Notes under the pieces: generated by a model | Seen by the model: the letters and a program-made list of their open reading frames with translations, nothing else | The model's database searches: none | Told to the model about the DNA's origin: nothing | Position numbers and translations under genes: made by a program | Shown: piece by piece, positions 52,377 to 61,881 of the stretch | Numbering within the stretch: the stretch's first letter is position 1 | How the letters are laid out: each line of letters opens with the position of its first letter | DNA from: Duganella sp. BJB476 | Lineage (GTDB): Bacteria > Pseudomonadota > Gammaproteobacteria > Burkholderiales > Burkholderiaceae_D | Length of the DNA stretch: 64,000 bases | Direction: 5' to 3' | Assembly: GCF_003416895.1 (NCBI RefSeq) | Contig: NZ_QVIO01000004.1 | Coordinates: forward strand, 186,001 to 250,000

Positions 52377-54908
52377 ATGAAGATTATCGTTATCGGCCAC
52401 GGCATGGTTGGCCACAAATTCCTGGAGAGCCTGGCCAACAGCGGCGCGGTCAATTTGCAAGTGACGGTGCTGTGCGAAGAGCCGCGTCCAGCGTATGACC
52501 GCGTGCACCTGTCCGAGTTCTTCTCCGGTAAATCGGCGGAAGACCTGTCGCTGGTGAAGCCTGGCTTCTTCGACCGCGACGACATGGTGCTGCGCCTGAA
52601 CACCCGCGCCACCCAGATCGACACCGCCGGCAAGACCGTCACCACTGCCGACGGCAATGTGCTGGACTACGACAAGCTGGTGATCGCCACCGGTTCGTTC
52701 CCGTTCGTGCCGCCACTGCCGGGCAAGGAGCGCAAGGACTGCTTCGTCTACCGCACTATCGAAGACCTGGAAGCGATGCTCGAATGCGGCCAGCGTTCCA
52801 AGACCGGCGTCGTTATCGGCGGCGGCCTGCTGGGCCTCGAATGCGCCAAGGCGCTGCGCGACATGAAGCTGGAAACCCACGTGGTCGAATTCTCGCCGCG
52901 CCTGATGGCGGTGCAGGTGGACGACGGGGGCGCGCGCGTGCTGCGCCGGAAAATCGAAGAGCTGGGCGTGACCGTCCACACGGGTAAGAACACCACCGCC
53001 ATCGTCGACGGCGTCGATGGTACGCACCGCATGGAGTTCGCCGACGGCGGCCACCTGGATGCGGACATGATCGTCTTCTCCGCCGGTATCCGCCCGCGCG
53101 ACATGCTGGCGCGCGAGAGCGGCCTGACCATCGGCCCACGCGGCGGCATCGAGATCAACAACAACTGCGTCACCTCCGACCCGGACGTCTACGCCATCGG
53201 CGAATGCGCGCTGTGGGGCGGCTTGATCTTCGGCCTGGTGGCGCCGGGCTACGAGATGGCGCGCGTCGCGGCCAAGCACATGCTGGGTGAAGCGGCGGAA
53301 TTCGCCGGCGCCGACATGAGCACCAAACTGAAACTGATGGGCGTGGACGTGGCCAGCATCGGCGACCCGCACGGCAAGGTCGAAGGCAGCCGCTCCTACC
53401 AGTTCACCGACGAGCGCAAACAGATCTACAAGAAGATCGTCGTCTCCGACTGCGGCAAGTATCTGCTGGGCGGCGTGATGGTGGGCGACGCCAGCGAATA
53501 CGGCACGCTGCTGCAAATGATGTTGAACAAAATCGAACTGCCGGAATCCCCGGAGTTCCTGATCCTGCCGCAATCGGATGGCGCAGCCAAGCCAGGTCTG
53601 GGCGTGGACGCGCTGCCGGAAGGCGCGCAGATCTGCTCCTGCAACGACGTGTCGAAAGGCGCGCTGTGCGCAGCGGTGGCCGGCGGCGCCACCACCATCG
53701 GCGAATTGAAGAGCTGCACCAACGCCGGAACCTCCTGCGGCGGCTGCGTGCCACTGGTGACGCAGGTGATGAAGGCCGAGATGAAAAAGCTCGGCATGGC
53801 CGTCAACAACCACGTCTGCGAACACTTCGCCTACTCGCGCCAGGAGCTGTTCCACCTGATTAAAGTCGGCCAGATCAAGAGCTTCGGCGACCTGCTGTCC
53901 AAGCACGGCAAGGGCCTCGGTTGCGACGTCTGCAAACCGCTGGCGGCCAGCATCTTGGCGTCGGTGTGGAACGACTTCGTGCTGAAGAAGGAACACGCCA
54001 GCCTGCAAGACACCAACGACTACTTCCTCGGCAATATCCAGAAGGACGGCACCTACTCGGTGGTGCCGCGCATGCCGGGCGGCGAAGTTACGGCCGATGG
54101 CCTGATCGCGGTCGGCACGGTGGCCAAGAAGTACGGCCTGTACACCAAGATCACCGGCGGCGCCCGCGTCGACATGTTCGGCGCCCGCGTCGAGCAGCTG
54201 CCGCTGATCTGGGAAGAGCTGATCGCGGCAGGGTTCGAATCCGGCCATGCCTACGGCAAGTCGCTGCGCACGGTGAAATCCTGCGTCGGTTCGACCTGGT
54301 GCCGTTATGGCGTCGACGATTCCATCGGCCTGGCGATCGAGCTGGAAAACCGCTACAAGGGCCTGCGCACGCCGCACAAGATCAAGTTCGGCGTATCCGG
54401 CTGCACCCGCGAGTGCGCCGAGGCGCAGGGCAAGGACGTCGGCGTAATCGCCACCGAAAAAGGCTGGAACCTGTACGTGTGCGGCAACGGCGGCATGAAG
54501 CCGCGCCACGCCGAGCTGCTGGCGACGGACCTGGACAAGGCCACGCTGGTCCAGTACATCGACCGCTTCCTGATGTTCTACACCCGCACCGGCGACCGCC
54601 TGCAACGCACCAGCACCTGGCGCGAGAACCTGGAAGGCGGTCTGGATTACCTGAAGCAGGTCGTCGTCAACGACAAGCTGGGCATAGCCGCCGAGCTGGA
54701 AGCCGATATGCAGCACGTGGTCGACACCTATGCATGCGAGTGGAAGGAAGCCGTCGAGAATCCGGAAACCCGCAAGCGCTTCCGCCACTTCGTCAACAGC
54801 GAAAAGGGCGACGAGAACGTGTTGTTCATGGAAGAACGCGGACAGATTCGTCCGGCCACCGTGGAAGAACGCAAGCGCGTGATTCCGATCGCAGTCAAGG
54901 CAGCTTGA
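52377..54908 (+). CDS. nirB: NAD(P)H-dependent nitrite reductase, large subunit NirB
   Basis: Reduces nitrite to ammonium with six electrons (EC 1.7.1.4). 843 residues: an N-terminal FAD/NAD domain (VIGHGMVGHKFLE; VVIGGGLLGLECAKAL), then a BFD-like [2Fe-2S] domain with C420, C422, C454 and C457. The nitrite/sulfite reductase half carries the [4Fe-4S]-siroheme cysteines C636, C642, C676 and C680 (CVGSTWC and CTREC). Siroheme would come through the cobA product encoded 1.6 kb upstream. Full-length and followed closely by nirD. Confidence 0.97.
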   Translation: MKIIVIGHGMVGHKFLESLANSGAVNLQVTVLCEEPRPAYDRVHLSEFFSGKSAEDLSLVKPGFFDRDDMVLRLNTRATQIDTAGKTVTTADGNVLDYDKLVIATGSFPFVPPLPGKERKDCFVYRTIEDLEAMLECGQRSKTGVVIGGGLLGLECAKALRDMKLETHVVEFSPRLMAVQVDDGGARVLRRKIEELGVTVHTGKNTTAIVDGVDGTHRMEFADGGHLDADMIVFSAGIRPRDMLARESGLTIGPRGGIEINNNCVTSDPDVYAIGECALWGGLIFGLVAPGYEMARVAAKHMLGEAAEFAGADMSTKLKLMGVDVASIGDPHGKVEGSRSYQFTDERKQIYKKIVVSDCGKYLLGGVMVGDASEYGTLLQMMLNKIELPESPEFLILPQSDGAAKPGLGVDALPEGAQICSCNDVSKGALCAAVAGGATTIGELKSCTNAGTSCGGCVPLVTQVMKAEMKKLGMAVNNHVCEHFAYSRQELFHLIKVGQIKSFGDLLSKHGKGLGCDVCKPLAASILASVWNDFVLKKEHASLQDTNDYFLGNIQKDGTYSVVPRMPGGEVTADGLIAVGTVAKKYGLYTKITGGARVDMFGARVEQLPLIWEELIAAGFESGHAYGKSLRTVKSCVGSTWCRYGVDDSIGLAIELENRYKGLRTPHKIKFGVSGCTRECAEAQGKDVGVIATEKGWNLYVCGNGGMKPRHAELLATDLDKATLVQYIDRFLMFYTRTGDRLQRTSTWRENLEGGLDYLKQVVVNDKLGIAAELEADMQHVVDTYACEWKEAVENPETRKRFRHFVNSEKGDENVLFMEERGQIRPATVEERKRVIPIAVKAA

Positions 54909-54918
54909 GGAGAACTTT

Positions 54919-55266
54919 ATGCATCGCGATATTCAAACCGATAACTGGATCGCCGTCTGCAACCTGGACGAGATCGTGCCCAACACCGGCGTGTGCGCCT
55001 TGTTGAACCAGCAGCAGGTCGCCGTGTTCCATGTAGACGACGGCAGCGCGCGCGTGTTCGCCATCGATAACTACGATCCGAATTCCGAGGCGTCCGTGTT
55101 GTCGCGTGGCCTGGTGGGTAGCCTGGGCGAACGCATCGTGGTCGCCTCGCCGATCTACAAGCAGCACTTCGACCTGCAAACCGGCGAGTGCCTGGAAGCG
55201 CCCGAGCATTCGGTCGGCATCTATCCCGCTCGCATCGACGGCGGCAAAGTCTGGGTAGGCCTGTGA
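54919..55266 (+). CDS. nirD: Nitrite reductase small subunit NirD
   Basis: A 115-residue Rieske-fold partner of NirB. It lacks the Cys-His pairs needed for a Rieske cluster (normal for NirD) and has the typical SPIYKQHFDLQTGECLE and final VWVGL. GAGGAGAAC precedes the start. Its TGA overlaps the GTG start of the next gene. Confidence 0.95.
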   Translation: MHRDIQTDNWIAVCNLDEIVPNTGVCALLNQQQVAVFHVDDGSARVFAIDNYDPNSEASVLSRGLVGSLGERIVVASPIYKQHFDLQTGECLEAPEHSVGIYPARIDGGKVWVGL

Positions 55267-56477
55267 AACCCTCGCTGGTCGTGATCGGCAACGGCATGGC
55301 TGGCATGCGTACGGTCGAGGAGCTGTACGAGCTGGCGCCGGACATGTACGACATCACCGTGTTCGGCGCCGAGCCGCACGGTAACTACAATCGCATCCTG
55401 CTGTCGCCTGTACTGGCGGGCGAAAAGAGCATGGAAGACATCATGCTCAACACGCGCGAATGGTACGTCCAGCATGGCATCACGCTGCATGCGGGCGATC
55501 CGGTCGAGCATATCGACCGCCGCAAGCGCATCGTGCGTGCGCGTTCCGGCCTGGAAGTGCGTTACGACCGCTTGTTGATCGCCACCGGTTCCAAGCCTTT
55601 CATCATTCCTGTGCCTGGCCACCAACTGCCCGGCGTGCTGGCCTTCCGCGATATCCAGGACGTGGAGACCATGCTGGCGATGGCGCGCAATCACCGTCAC
55701 GCGGTGGTGATCGGCGGCGGGTTGCTGGGACTTGAGGCGGCCAATGGCCTGCAACGGCAAGGCATGTCCGTCACCGTGGTCCACGTGACCGACGCGCTGA
55801 TGAACCAGCAGCTCGACAAGCCTGCCGCGCTACTGCTGCAAAAGGCGCTGGAAGCCAAGGGCCTGAAGTTCATGATGAACGCGCAGACCGCCGAAATCGT
55901 CGGCCCGGATCGCGTGCGCGCGGTACGCTTCAAGGATGGCAGCGAGATCCCGGCCGACCTGGTGGTGATGACCGCCGGCGTACGCCCAAACATCGACCTG
56001 GCCAAATCGGCCGGCTTGCATTGCGAACGCGCCATCGTGGTCGACGACACGCTGCAAACCTACGATCCGCGCGTGTACGCGGTGGGCGAGTGCGTACAGC
56101 ACCGCAGCGCGACCTTCGGCCTGGTGGCGCCGATCTGGGACCAGGCACGCGTCTGCGGCGCCCATCTGGCCGGCGCCGGCGTGCGCCGCTACGTGCAGCA
56201 GACATCGCCGACCCGTTTGAAAGTGACCGGCGTGGATCTGTACTCGGTCGGCGATTTCATCGGCGGCGAAGGCAGCGAGGACCTGGTGCTGCGCGACGCG
56301 CGGCGCGGCGTCTACAAGCGGCTGGTGTTGAGGGACGGGCGCGTGACCGGCGCCGTGCTGTATGGCGATGTCAAGGATGGCCCGTGGTACTTCAACCTGA
56401 TTCAAAACCGCACCGACATTACGCCGATCCGGCAAAACCTGTTGTTTGGCGAAGCGCTTTCCGCGCGCGCCGCATGA
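55263..56477 (+). CDS. FAD-dependent NAD(P)H oxidoreductase, likely electron donor to nitrate reductase
   Basis: A 404-residue protein related to the N-terminal FAD/NAD domain of NirB: GNGMAGMRTVEEL (FAD), VVIGGGLLGLEAANGL (NAD) and AVGECVQH (FAD C-terminal). It starts at GTG 55263, overlapping the nirD stop (GTGA). It resembles NasB-like electron-transfer subunits of assimilatory nitrate reductase, but without the BFD-type iron-sulfur domain. That missing domain is present at the C-terminus of the nasA product encoded next, so the two could make a complete electron path from NAD(P)H. This is inference. Confidence 0.85.
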   Translation: MKPSLVVIGNGMAGMRTVEELYELAPDMYDITVFGAEPHGNYNRILLSPVLAGEKSMEDIMLNTREWYVQHGITLHAGDPVEHIDRRKRIVRARSGLEVRYDRLLIATGSKPFIIPVPGHQLPGVLAFRDIQDVETMLAMARNHRHAVVIGGGLLGLEAANGLQRQGMSVTVVHVTDALMNQQLDKPAALLLQKALEAKGLKFMMNAQTAEIVGPDRVRAVRFKDGSEIPADLVVMTAGVRPNIDLAKSAGLHCERAIVVDDTLQTYDPRVYAVGECVQHRSATFGLVAPIWDQARVCGAHLAGAGVRRYVQQTSPTRLKVTGVDLYSVGDFIGGEGSEDLVLRDARRGVYKRLVLRDGRVTGAVLYGDVKDGPWYFNLIQNRTDITPIRQNLLFGEALSARAA

Positions 56478-56494
56478 TTTGAGCGAGAAGCATC

Positions 56495-59218
56495 TTGAAC
56501 CTGTCCACTGACCATCTTGCAGTACGCACCACCTGCGCCTATTGCGGCGTCGGTTGCGGTGTGCAGGCCACGCCCAAGGCCGACGGCACGATCGCCATCG
56601 CCGGCGACAAGCTGCATCCTGCGAACAAGGGCCGCCTGTGCGTCAAGGGTTCGGCACTGGGCGAGACGACTGGTCTCGAAGGCCGCCTGCTGTATCCGCA
56701 GGTACGCGACGCGGACGGCTTGCGCCGCGTATCGTGGGATGCCGCCTTGGATAAAGTCGCCGACGGCTGGCGCGCCATCATCGCCGAGCATGGCCCTGAC
56801 GCGGTGGCGCTGTACGTCTCCGGCCAGCTGCTGACCGAGGACTACTACGTCGCCAACAAGCTAATGAAGGGTTACATAGGCAGCGCCAACATCGACACCA
56901 ATTCGCGCCTGTGCATGTCGTCGGCGGTGGCCGGCTATAAGCGCGCCTTCGGCGAGGACCTGGTGCCGCTGTGCTACGACGACCTGGAACTGGCCGACAT
57001 GGTGGTGCTGGTCGGCTCCAACACCGCGTGGTGCCATCCGATTCTGTTCCAGCGCATCCTCAAGGCCAAGGAAAGCCGGCCGGAGATGAAGATCGTGGTC
57101 ATCGATCCGCGCCGCACCGCCACCTGCGAGCTGGCCGACCTGCACCTGCCGGTCAAGGCGGGCACCGACGTGTGGCTGTTCAACGGCTTGCTGAGCTACC
57201 TGGCGCGCATCGGCGCGGTCGATCCGGCGTTTGTCGGTCACCACACCAACGGACTGGATGCGGCGCTGGAAACGGCCAATGTCGATTGCAGCGATCCCGC
57301 CGCCGTGGCGAAGATCTGCCGCATCGAACTGCCGGTGCTGATGGAGTTTTACGAATCGTTCGCCGCCACGCGCAAGACCATTACCGCGTTCTCGATGGGT
57401 GTCAATCAATCGTCGGCCGGTACCGACAAGGTCAACGCCATCATCAACTGCCACCTGATCGGCGGCCGTATTGGCAAGCCGGGCATGGGGCCGTTCTCGA
57501 TCACCGGCCAGCCGAACGCGATGGGCGGCCGCGAAGTGGGCGGCCTGGCCAACATGCTGGCCGCTCACATGGACCTGGACCGCGCCGACCACCGCGACGT
57601 GGTGCAGACCTTCTGGGACTCGCCGGCAATCGCCGCCAAGCCTGGCCTGAAAGCGGTCGACCTGTTCCAGGCGATTGAAGCGGGCAAGGTCAAAGCGGTG
57701 TGGGTGATCGCCACCAATCCGTTGGTCAGCATGCCTGATGCGGACCAGGTGCGGCGCGCGCTGGAGAAGTGCGAACTGGTGGTCGCCACCGACATCATGC
57801 AGAACACCGACACCAACGCCTACGCCGACGTGCTGCTGCCGGCGCTGGGCTGGGGCGAGAAGGACGGCACGGTCACCAATTCCGAGCGCCGCGTGTCGCG
57901 CCAGCGCGCCTTCCTGCAGGCGCCGGGTGAAGCGCTGCCGGACTGGAAGATCCTGTCGCTGTTCGCGCAGCGCATGGGTTTCGGCGGCTTCGATTTCTGC
58001 GGTCCTCAAGGCGTGTTCGACGAGCATGCGCGCCTGAGCGGCTTCCGCAACGCCGTCGGCGACGTGCCGCGCGCCTTCGACATGTCCGGCCTGTCCGGCC
58101 TCAATCAACGCGAATACGACGAGTTGGAACCGACCCAGTGGCCGGTGCGCCGCACCGCATCGGGTGAGCTGCAAGTCGAGGCCCGACTGTTCAAGGACAA
58201 CGTCTTTGCCCACGGAGACGGCAAGGCGCGCTTCATCGCCACCGCCACGCGCGCGCCGGCCAACGCCATTTGCGAAGACTTCCCGCTGACGCTCAACACC
58301 GGCCGCGTGCGCGACCAATGGCATACCATGACGCGCACCGGAAAATCGGCCACGCTGGCCGATCACATCGCCGAATCCTTCGTCGACATCCACCCGCAGG
58401 ACGCATTGCTGCACGGCGTGCGCGAGGGCGAACTGGCGCGTGTCAGCTCCGCATGGGGCGCGATGGTGGCGCGCGTGCAGCACGGCGGCGGCATCCCGCG
58501 CGGCAGCGTGTTTATTCCCATCCACTGGTCGGGCCAGACTTCGTCGGATGCGCGCGTTGGCGCGCTGGTCAATCCGGTGGTCGACCCGGTGTCCGGCGAG
58601 CCGGAATTCAAGCACACGCCGGTGCGCATCGAGCAGTTCCGCGTGAACTGGCATGGCTTTATCCTGAGCCGCACCGAAATGAACCTCGACAGCGTGGCCC
58701 ACTGGACGCGCATCCAGGGCCGCGAATTCGCCCGCTACGAGCTGGCCGGCCGCAATACGATCAAAGACTTCGGCGGCTGGGCGCGCGAGCTGCTGGGTGT
58801 CGCCGACCTGGACGCCGACTGGCTCGAATACGAAGACCGCACCGCCGGCGTGTACCGCGCCGTGCATGTGGTGAACGACCGCATCGAACAATGCATCTTC
58901 CTGTCGCCGCGCCAGGACATGCCGTCGCGCGCCTGGCTGGCCAGTCTGTTCGTCAAGGATCTGCTCAGTGAGATCGACCGTGTCGGCCTGCTGGTCGGCA
59001 TGCCGGTCGAGAAGGGCGCCGATACCGGTCCTACCGTGTGCTCCTGCTTCGGCGTGGGCCGCAACACGATCTGCAACGCCATCATCGAAAAGGACCTGAA
59101 AACGGTACCCGAAGTGACGGCCTGCCTGAAAGCGGGTGGCAATTGCGGCTCCTGCGTGCCGGAGATCAAAAAGATTCTTGTGCAAACCCGCGTGGAGGCA
59201 GAGGAAGAAAGGTTGTAA
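56495..59218 (+). CDS. nasA: Assimilatory nitrate reductase catalytic subunit with C-terminal [2Fe-2S] domain
   Basis: Reduces nitrate to nitrite at a Mo-bis-MGD centre. 907 residues. The N-terminal [4Fe-4S] motif is CAYCGVGC (Cys 14, 17, 21, plus a later Cys in GRLCVKG). The Mo ligand Cys is in NSRLCMSS. MGD-binding segments include VLVGSNTAWCHP, GPFSITGQPNAMGGREVG and NTGRVRDQWHTMTRTG. The C-terminus is a BFD-like [2Fe-2S] domain with C849, C851, C884 and C887, as in Klebsiella NasA. The only plausible start is TTG at 56495. No Tat sequence, so it is cytoplasmic and assimilatory. Confidence 0.94.
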   Translation: MNLSTDHLAVRTTCAYCGVGCGVQATPKADGTIAIAGDKLHPANKGRLCVKGSALGETTGLEGRLLYPQVRDADGLRRVSWDAALDKVADGWRAIIAEHGPDAVALYVSGQLLTEDYYVANKLMKGYIGSANIDTNSRLCMSSAVAGYKRAFGEDLVPLCYDDLELADMVVLVGSNTAWCHPILFQRILKAKESRPEMKIVVIDPRRTATCELADLHLPVKAGTDVWLFNGLLSYLARIGAVDPAFVGHHTNGLDAALETANVDCSDPAAVAKICRIELPVLMEFYESFAATRKTITAFSMGVNQSSAGTDKVNAIINCHLIGGRIGKPGMGPFSITGQPNAMGGREVGGLANMLAAHMDLDRADHRDVVQTFWDSPAIAAKPGLKAVDLFQAIEAGKVKAVWVIATNPLVSMPDADQVRRALEKCELVVATDIMQNTDTNAYADVLLPALGWGEKDGTVTNSERRVSRQRAFLQAPGEALPDWKILSLFAQRMGFGGFDFCGPQGVFDEHARLSGFRNAVGDVPRAFDMSGLSGLNQREYDELEPTQWPVRRTASGELQVEARLFKDNVFAHGDGKARFIATATRAPANAICEDFPLTLNTGRVRDQWHTMTRTGKSATLADHIAESFVDIHPQDALLHGVREGELARVSSAWGAMVARVQHGGGIPRGSVFIPIHWSGQTSSDARVGALVNPVVDPVSGEPEFKHTPVRIEQFRVNWHGFILSRTEMNLDSVAHWTRIQGREFARYELAGRNTIKDFGGWARELLGVADLDADWLEYEDRTAGVYRAVHVVNDRIEQCIFLSPRQDMPSRAWLASLFVKDLLSEIDRVGLLVGMPVEKGADTGPTVCSCFGVGRNTICNAIIEKDLKTVPEVTACLKAGGNCGSCVPEIKKILVQTRVEAEEERL

Positions 59219-59270
59219 ACATGGTAAATTAGACATATCGATCGCTTGATCATGACCATCGAGAGCGAAC

Positions 59271-60641
59271 ATGTCTATCCGTGAAAATTTCTCCGATGCC
59301 GATATGGACCAGTGGCTCAACGAGAACCGAGTCACTGAAATCGAATGCCTGGTGCCCGATTTGACGGGTGTGGCGCGTGGGAAGATCCTGCCGCGTGCCA
59401 AATTCACCCAGGAGCGCGGCATGCGCATCCCCGAGGCGGTGCTGGGCATGACCGTCACCGGCAACTACCCGACCGAGAACGCGGCCTACGACCGCGCCAT
59501 CTCCTCCACCGACCGCGACATGATCCTGCGCGCGGACCCCGGCAGCATCACCACCGTCCCCTGGGCCATCGACCCAACCGCGCAGGTGATCCACGACTGC
59601 TACTTCGCCGACGGCACGCTGGTCGATTTCGCCCCGCGCTCGGTGCTGCGGCGCGTGCTCAAGCTGTATGCCGACAAAGGCTGGACGCCGGTGGTGGGGC
59701 CGGAGCTGGAGTTCTACCTCACCGAGAAGAATATCGATCCCGACCTGCCACTGAAGGCGCCGGTGGGGCGCAGCGGCCGCGCCGAAACCAGCCGCCAGGT
59801 CTATAGCATCGACGCCGTCAACGAATTCGATCCGCTGTTCGAGGACATCTACGACTACTGTGCGCTGATGAATCTCGACGTCGACACGTTGATCCACGAA
59901 ACCGGCGCCGGCCAGATGGGCCTCAACTTCCAGCACGGCGACGCGCTGGCGCTGGCGGATAACGTCTTCTACTTCAAGCGCACCTTGCGCGAGGCGGCGC
60001 TCAAGCACGATATGTACGCCACCTTCATGGCCAAGCCGATGGCGGGCGAGCCCGGATCGGCGATGCATGTGCACCAGAGCGTGAGCGACGCCGCCACCGG
60101 CCGCAATATCTTCAGCGCGGCGGACGGTTCGCCATCGGCCCACTTCCGCCACTACATCGGCGGTTTGCAGCGCTACACGCCGTCGGTGATGGCGATCATG
60201 GCGCCGTATGTGAACTCCTACCGCCGCATCGTGCGCCACACGGCCGCGCCGATCAACATCCAGTGGGGCATCGACAACCGCACCGTGGGCTTCCGCATTC
60301 CGATCTCCGGCGTGGAGCAGCGCCGGGTGGAGAACCGCATCATCGGCGCCGACGCCAATCCCTACCTGGCGATGGCGGTGACGCTGGCTTGCGGCTACCT
60401 CGGCTTGGTGGACCAGCTGGAGCCTACGCCGATGACCACCGCCAGCGCCTACGACCATCTGTTCGAACTGCCGCAAGGGCTGCCGCAGGCGCTGGAGCTG
60501 CTGCGGCGCGAGGACCGGCTGCGCGATGTGCTGGGCGAGCGCTTCATCGACGTCTACACGGCGATCAAGGAACTGGAGCACCAAGAGTTCATGACCGTCA
60601 TCAGCCCGTGGGAGCGGGAGCACCTGCTGTTGCATGTGTGA
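59271..60641 (+). CDS. puuA: Glutamine-synthetase-family enzyme, probable gamma-glutamylputrescine synthetase
   Basis: A 456-residue ATP-dependent ligase. The GS beta-grasp domain (EIECLVPDLTGVARGKILPR) is followed by the catalytic domain with metal-binding PELEFYL, GAGQMGLNFQHGD, the KPMAGEPGSAMHVHQS segment and NRTVGFRIP. DLTGVARGK replaces the GlnA-type start, which is typical of the PuuA/SpuI group that glutamylates polyamines. The neighbouring polyamine-type transporter genes support this role over ordinary GlnA. Whether putrescine or another amine is used is not shown. Confidence 0.82.
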   Translation: MSIRENFSDADMDQWLNENRVTEIECLVPDLTGVARGKILPRAKFTQERGMRIPEAVLGMTVTGNYPTENAAYDRAISSTDRDMILRADPGSITTVPWAIDPTAQVIHDCYFADGTLVDFAPRSVLRRVLKLYADKGWTPVVGPELEFYLTEKNIDPDLPLKAPVGRSGRAETSRQVYSIDAVNEFDPLFEDIYDYCALMNLDVDTLIHETGAGQMGLNFQHGDALALADNVFYFKRTLREAALKHDMYATFMAKPMAGEPGSAMHVHQSVSDAATGRNIFSAADGSPSAHFRHYIGGLQRYTPSVMAIMAPYVNSYRRIVRHTAAPINIQWGIDNRTVGFRIPISGVEQRRVENRIIGADANPYLAMAVTLACGYLGLVDQLEPTPMTTASAYDHLFELPQGLPQALELLRREDRLRDVLGERFIDVYTAIKELEHQEFMTVISPWEREHLLLHV

Positions 60642-60699
60642 TTTCGTCATTTATAATCACGGGTTCGACAAAGCACGCGGCCTGCGGTCGGCCTACTTT

Positions 60700-60715
60700 C
60701 ACGGGTTTTCCCGTG
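60700..60715 (+). repeat. Short hairpin between the GS-like gene and the transporter operon
   Basis: CACGGG / CCCGTG with a TTTT loop in an otherwise AT-rich interval (60642-60745). It is followed by TATTATTAATAT, not a clean T-run. It could be a weak terminator or a processing site. Confidence 0.45.
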
Positions 60716-60745
60716 TATTATTAATATCATTTATATTTTAATAAC

Positions 60746-61867
60746 ATGACCCAAGAGCGAGAACCCTTCCTGCTGATCCGCAACCTGGTTAAGGAATTCG
60801 ACGGCGTCCGCGCCGTCAACGATGTGTCGGTGGCGATCAACAAGGGCGAGATCTTTGCGCTGCTGGGGAGTTCCGGCTGCGGCAAGTCCACGCTGCTGCG
60901 CATGCTGGCCGGTTTCGAGACGCCGACCCAGGGCCAGATCACGCTGGCCGGCAAGGACATCGTCAGCGTGCCGCCGTACGAGCGCCCGATCAACATGATG
61001 TTCCAATCCTATGCGCTGTTCCCGCACCTGACGGTGTGGGACAACATCGCCTTCGGCCTGCGCCGCGACGGCCTGCCGAAGGACGAAATCGCCGCCCGCG
61101 TGGAGCAGATGCTGGCGCTGGTGCAGCTGACCGCCTACGGCAAGCGCAAGCCGCACCAGCTGTCCGGCGGCCAGCAGCAGCGCGTGGCGCTGGCGCGCAG
61201 CCTGGCCAAGCGTCCGCAGTTGCTGCTGCTGGACGAGCCGCTGGGCGCCCTGGACAAGAAACTGCGCGAACGCACGCAGATGGAGCTGGTCGGCATCATC
61301 GAGGAAGTGGGCGTGACCTGCGTGATGGTCACCCACGACCAGGACGAAGCCATGAGCATGGCGACCCGCATCGCCGTGATGAGCGAAGGCCGCATCCTGC
61401 AGGTGGGCGCGCCGGGCGAAATCTACGAAACGCCGAACTGCCGCTTCGTCGCGGACTTCATCGGCAGCGTCAATATGTTCAACGGCAGCGTGACGGTCGA
61501 TGAGCCGGACCACGTCATCGTCGAAACGCCGGAAGGCCGCCACTACGTCACCCACGGCATTACCGGCACGGTGGGCATGCCGGTGTCGGTGGCGGTGCGT
61601 CCCGAGAAAATCGCCGTGCAGGCCGAAGCGCCGACCGCGGCGCAGCGCGCCAACGCCAGCGAGGACGGCTACAACTGCGTGCAGGGCGTGATCACGGCGA
61701 TGGCCTACTTCGGCAACGAGACGCTGTACCACGTGCGCCTCGACAGCGGCATGGAGATGAAAGTCTCGCGCACCAACGCGGCCCGCCATGACGACTCGGC
61801 GCTCAAGCGCGACCAGCGCGTCTACGCCTGGTGGGACGGCGCCGACGTCGTCGTGCTGACCAGCTAA
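60746..61867 (+). CDS. potG: Polyamine-type ABC transporter ATPase (PotA/PotG)
   Basis: A 373-residue ABC ATPase: Walker A GSSGCGKST, Q-loop MMFQSYALFPHLT, signature LSGGQQQRVALARS, Walker B LLLLDEPLGALD, switch VTHDQDEAM and a C-terminal TOBE_2 domain (VAVRPEKIAV). Long PotA/PotG type. The start at 60746 lacks a visible Shine-Dalgarno sequence; the upstream 30 bases are almost all A and T. Permease genes follow at 14-base and overlapping distances. Confidence 0.9.
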   Translation: MTQEREPFLLIRNLVKEFDGVRAVNDVSVAINKGEIFALLGSSGCGKSTLLRMLAGFETPTQGQITLAGKDIVSVPPYERPINMMFQSYALFPHLTVWDNIAFGLRRDGLPKDEIAARVEQMLALVQLTAYGKRKPHQLSGGQQQRVALARSLAKRPQLLLLDEPLGALDKKLRERTQMELVGIIEEVGVTCVMVTHDQDEAMSMATRIAVMSEGRILQVGAPGEIYETPNCRFVADFIGSVNMFNGSVTVDEPDHVIVETPEGRHYVTHGITGTVGMPVSVAVRPEKIAVQAEAPTAAQRANASEDGYNCVQGVITAMAYFGNETLYHVRLDSGMEMKVSRTNAARHDDSALKRDQRVYAWWDGADVVVLTS

Positions 61868-61881
61868 GGCGGAGCGCAGCC

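Noticed and set aside
51099..54788. Very long open frame (over 1200 codons) on the minus strand across narK and nirB
   Set aside because: It runs antisense to two certain genes, has a His/Ala/Val/Gln-rich composition typical of reversed GC-rich codons, and shows no family motif. It is a codon-bias shadow.
59219..59270. Short palindromic stretch around GATCGCTTGATC before the GS-like gene as an operator
   Set aside because: Imperfect and short; no second copy or regulator gene nearby to support it.
56861..59464. 867-codon minus-strand frame across nasA
   Set aside because: Antisense to a clear molybdoenzyme; no motifs, no ribosome-binding site.
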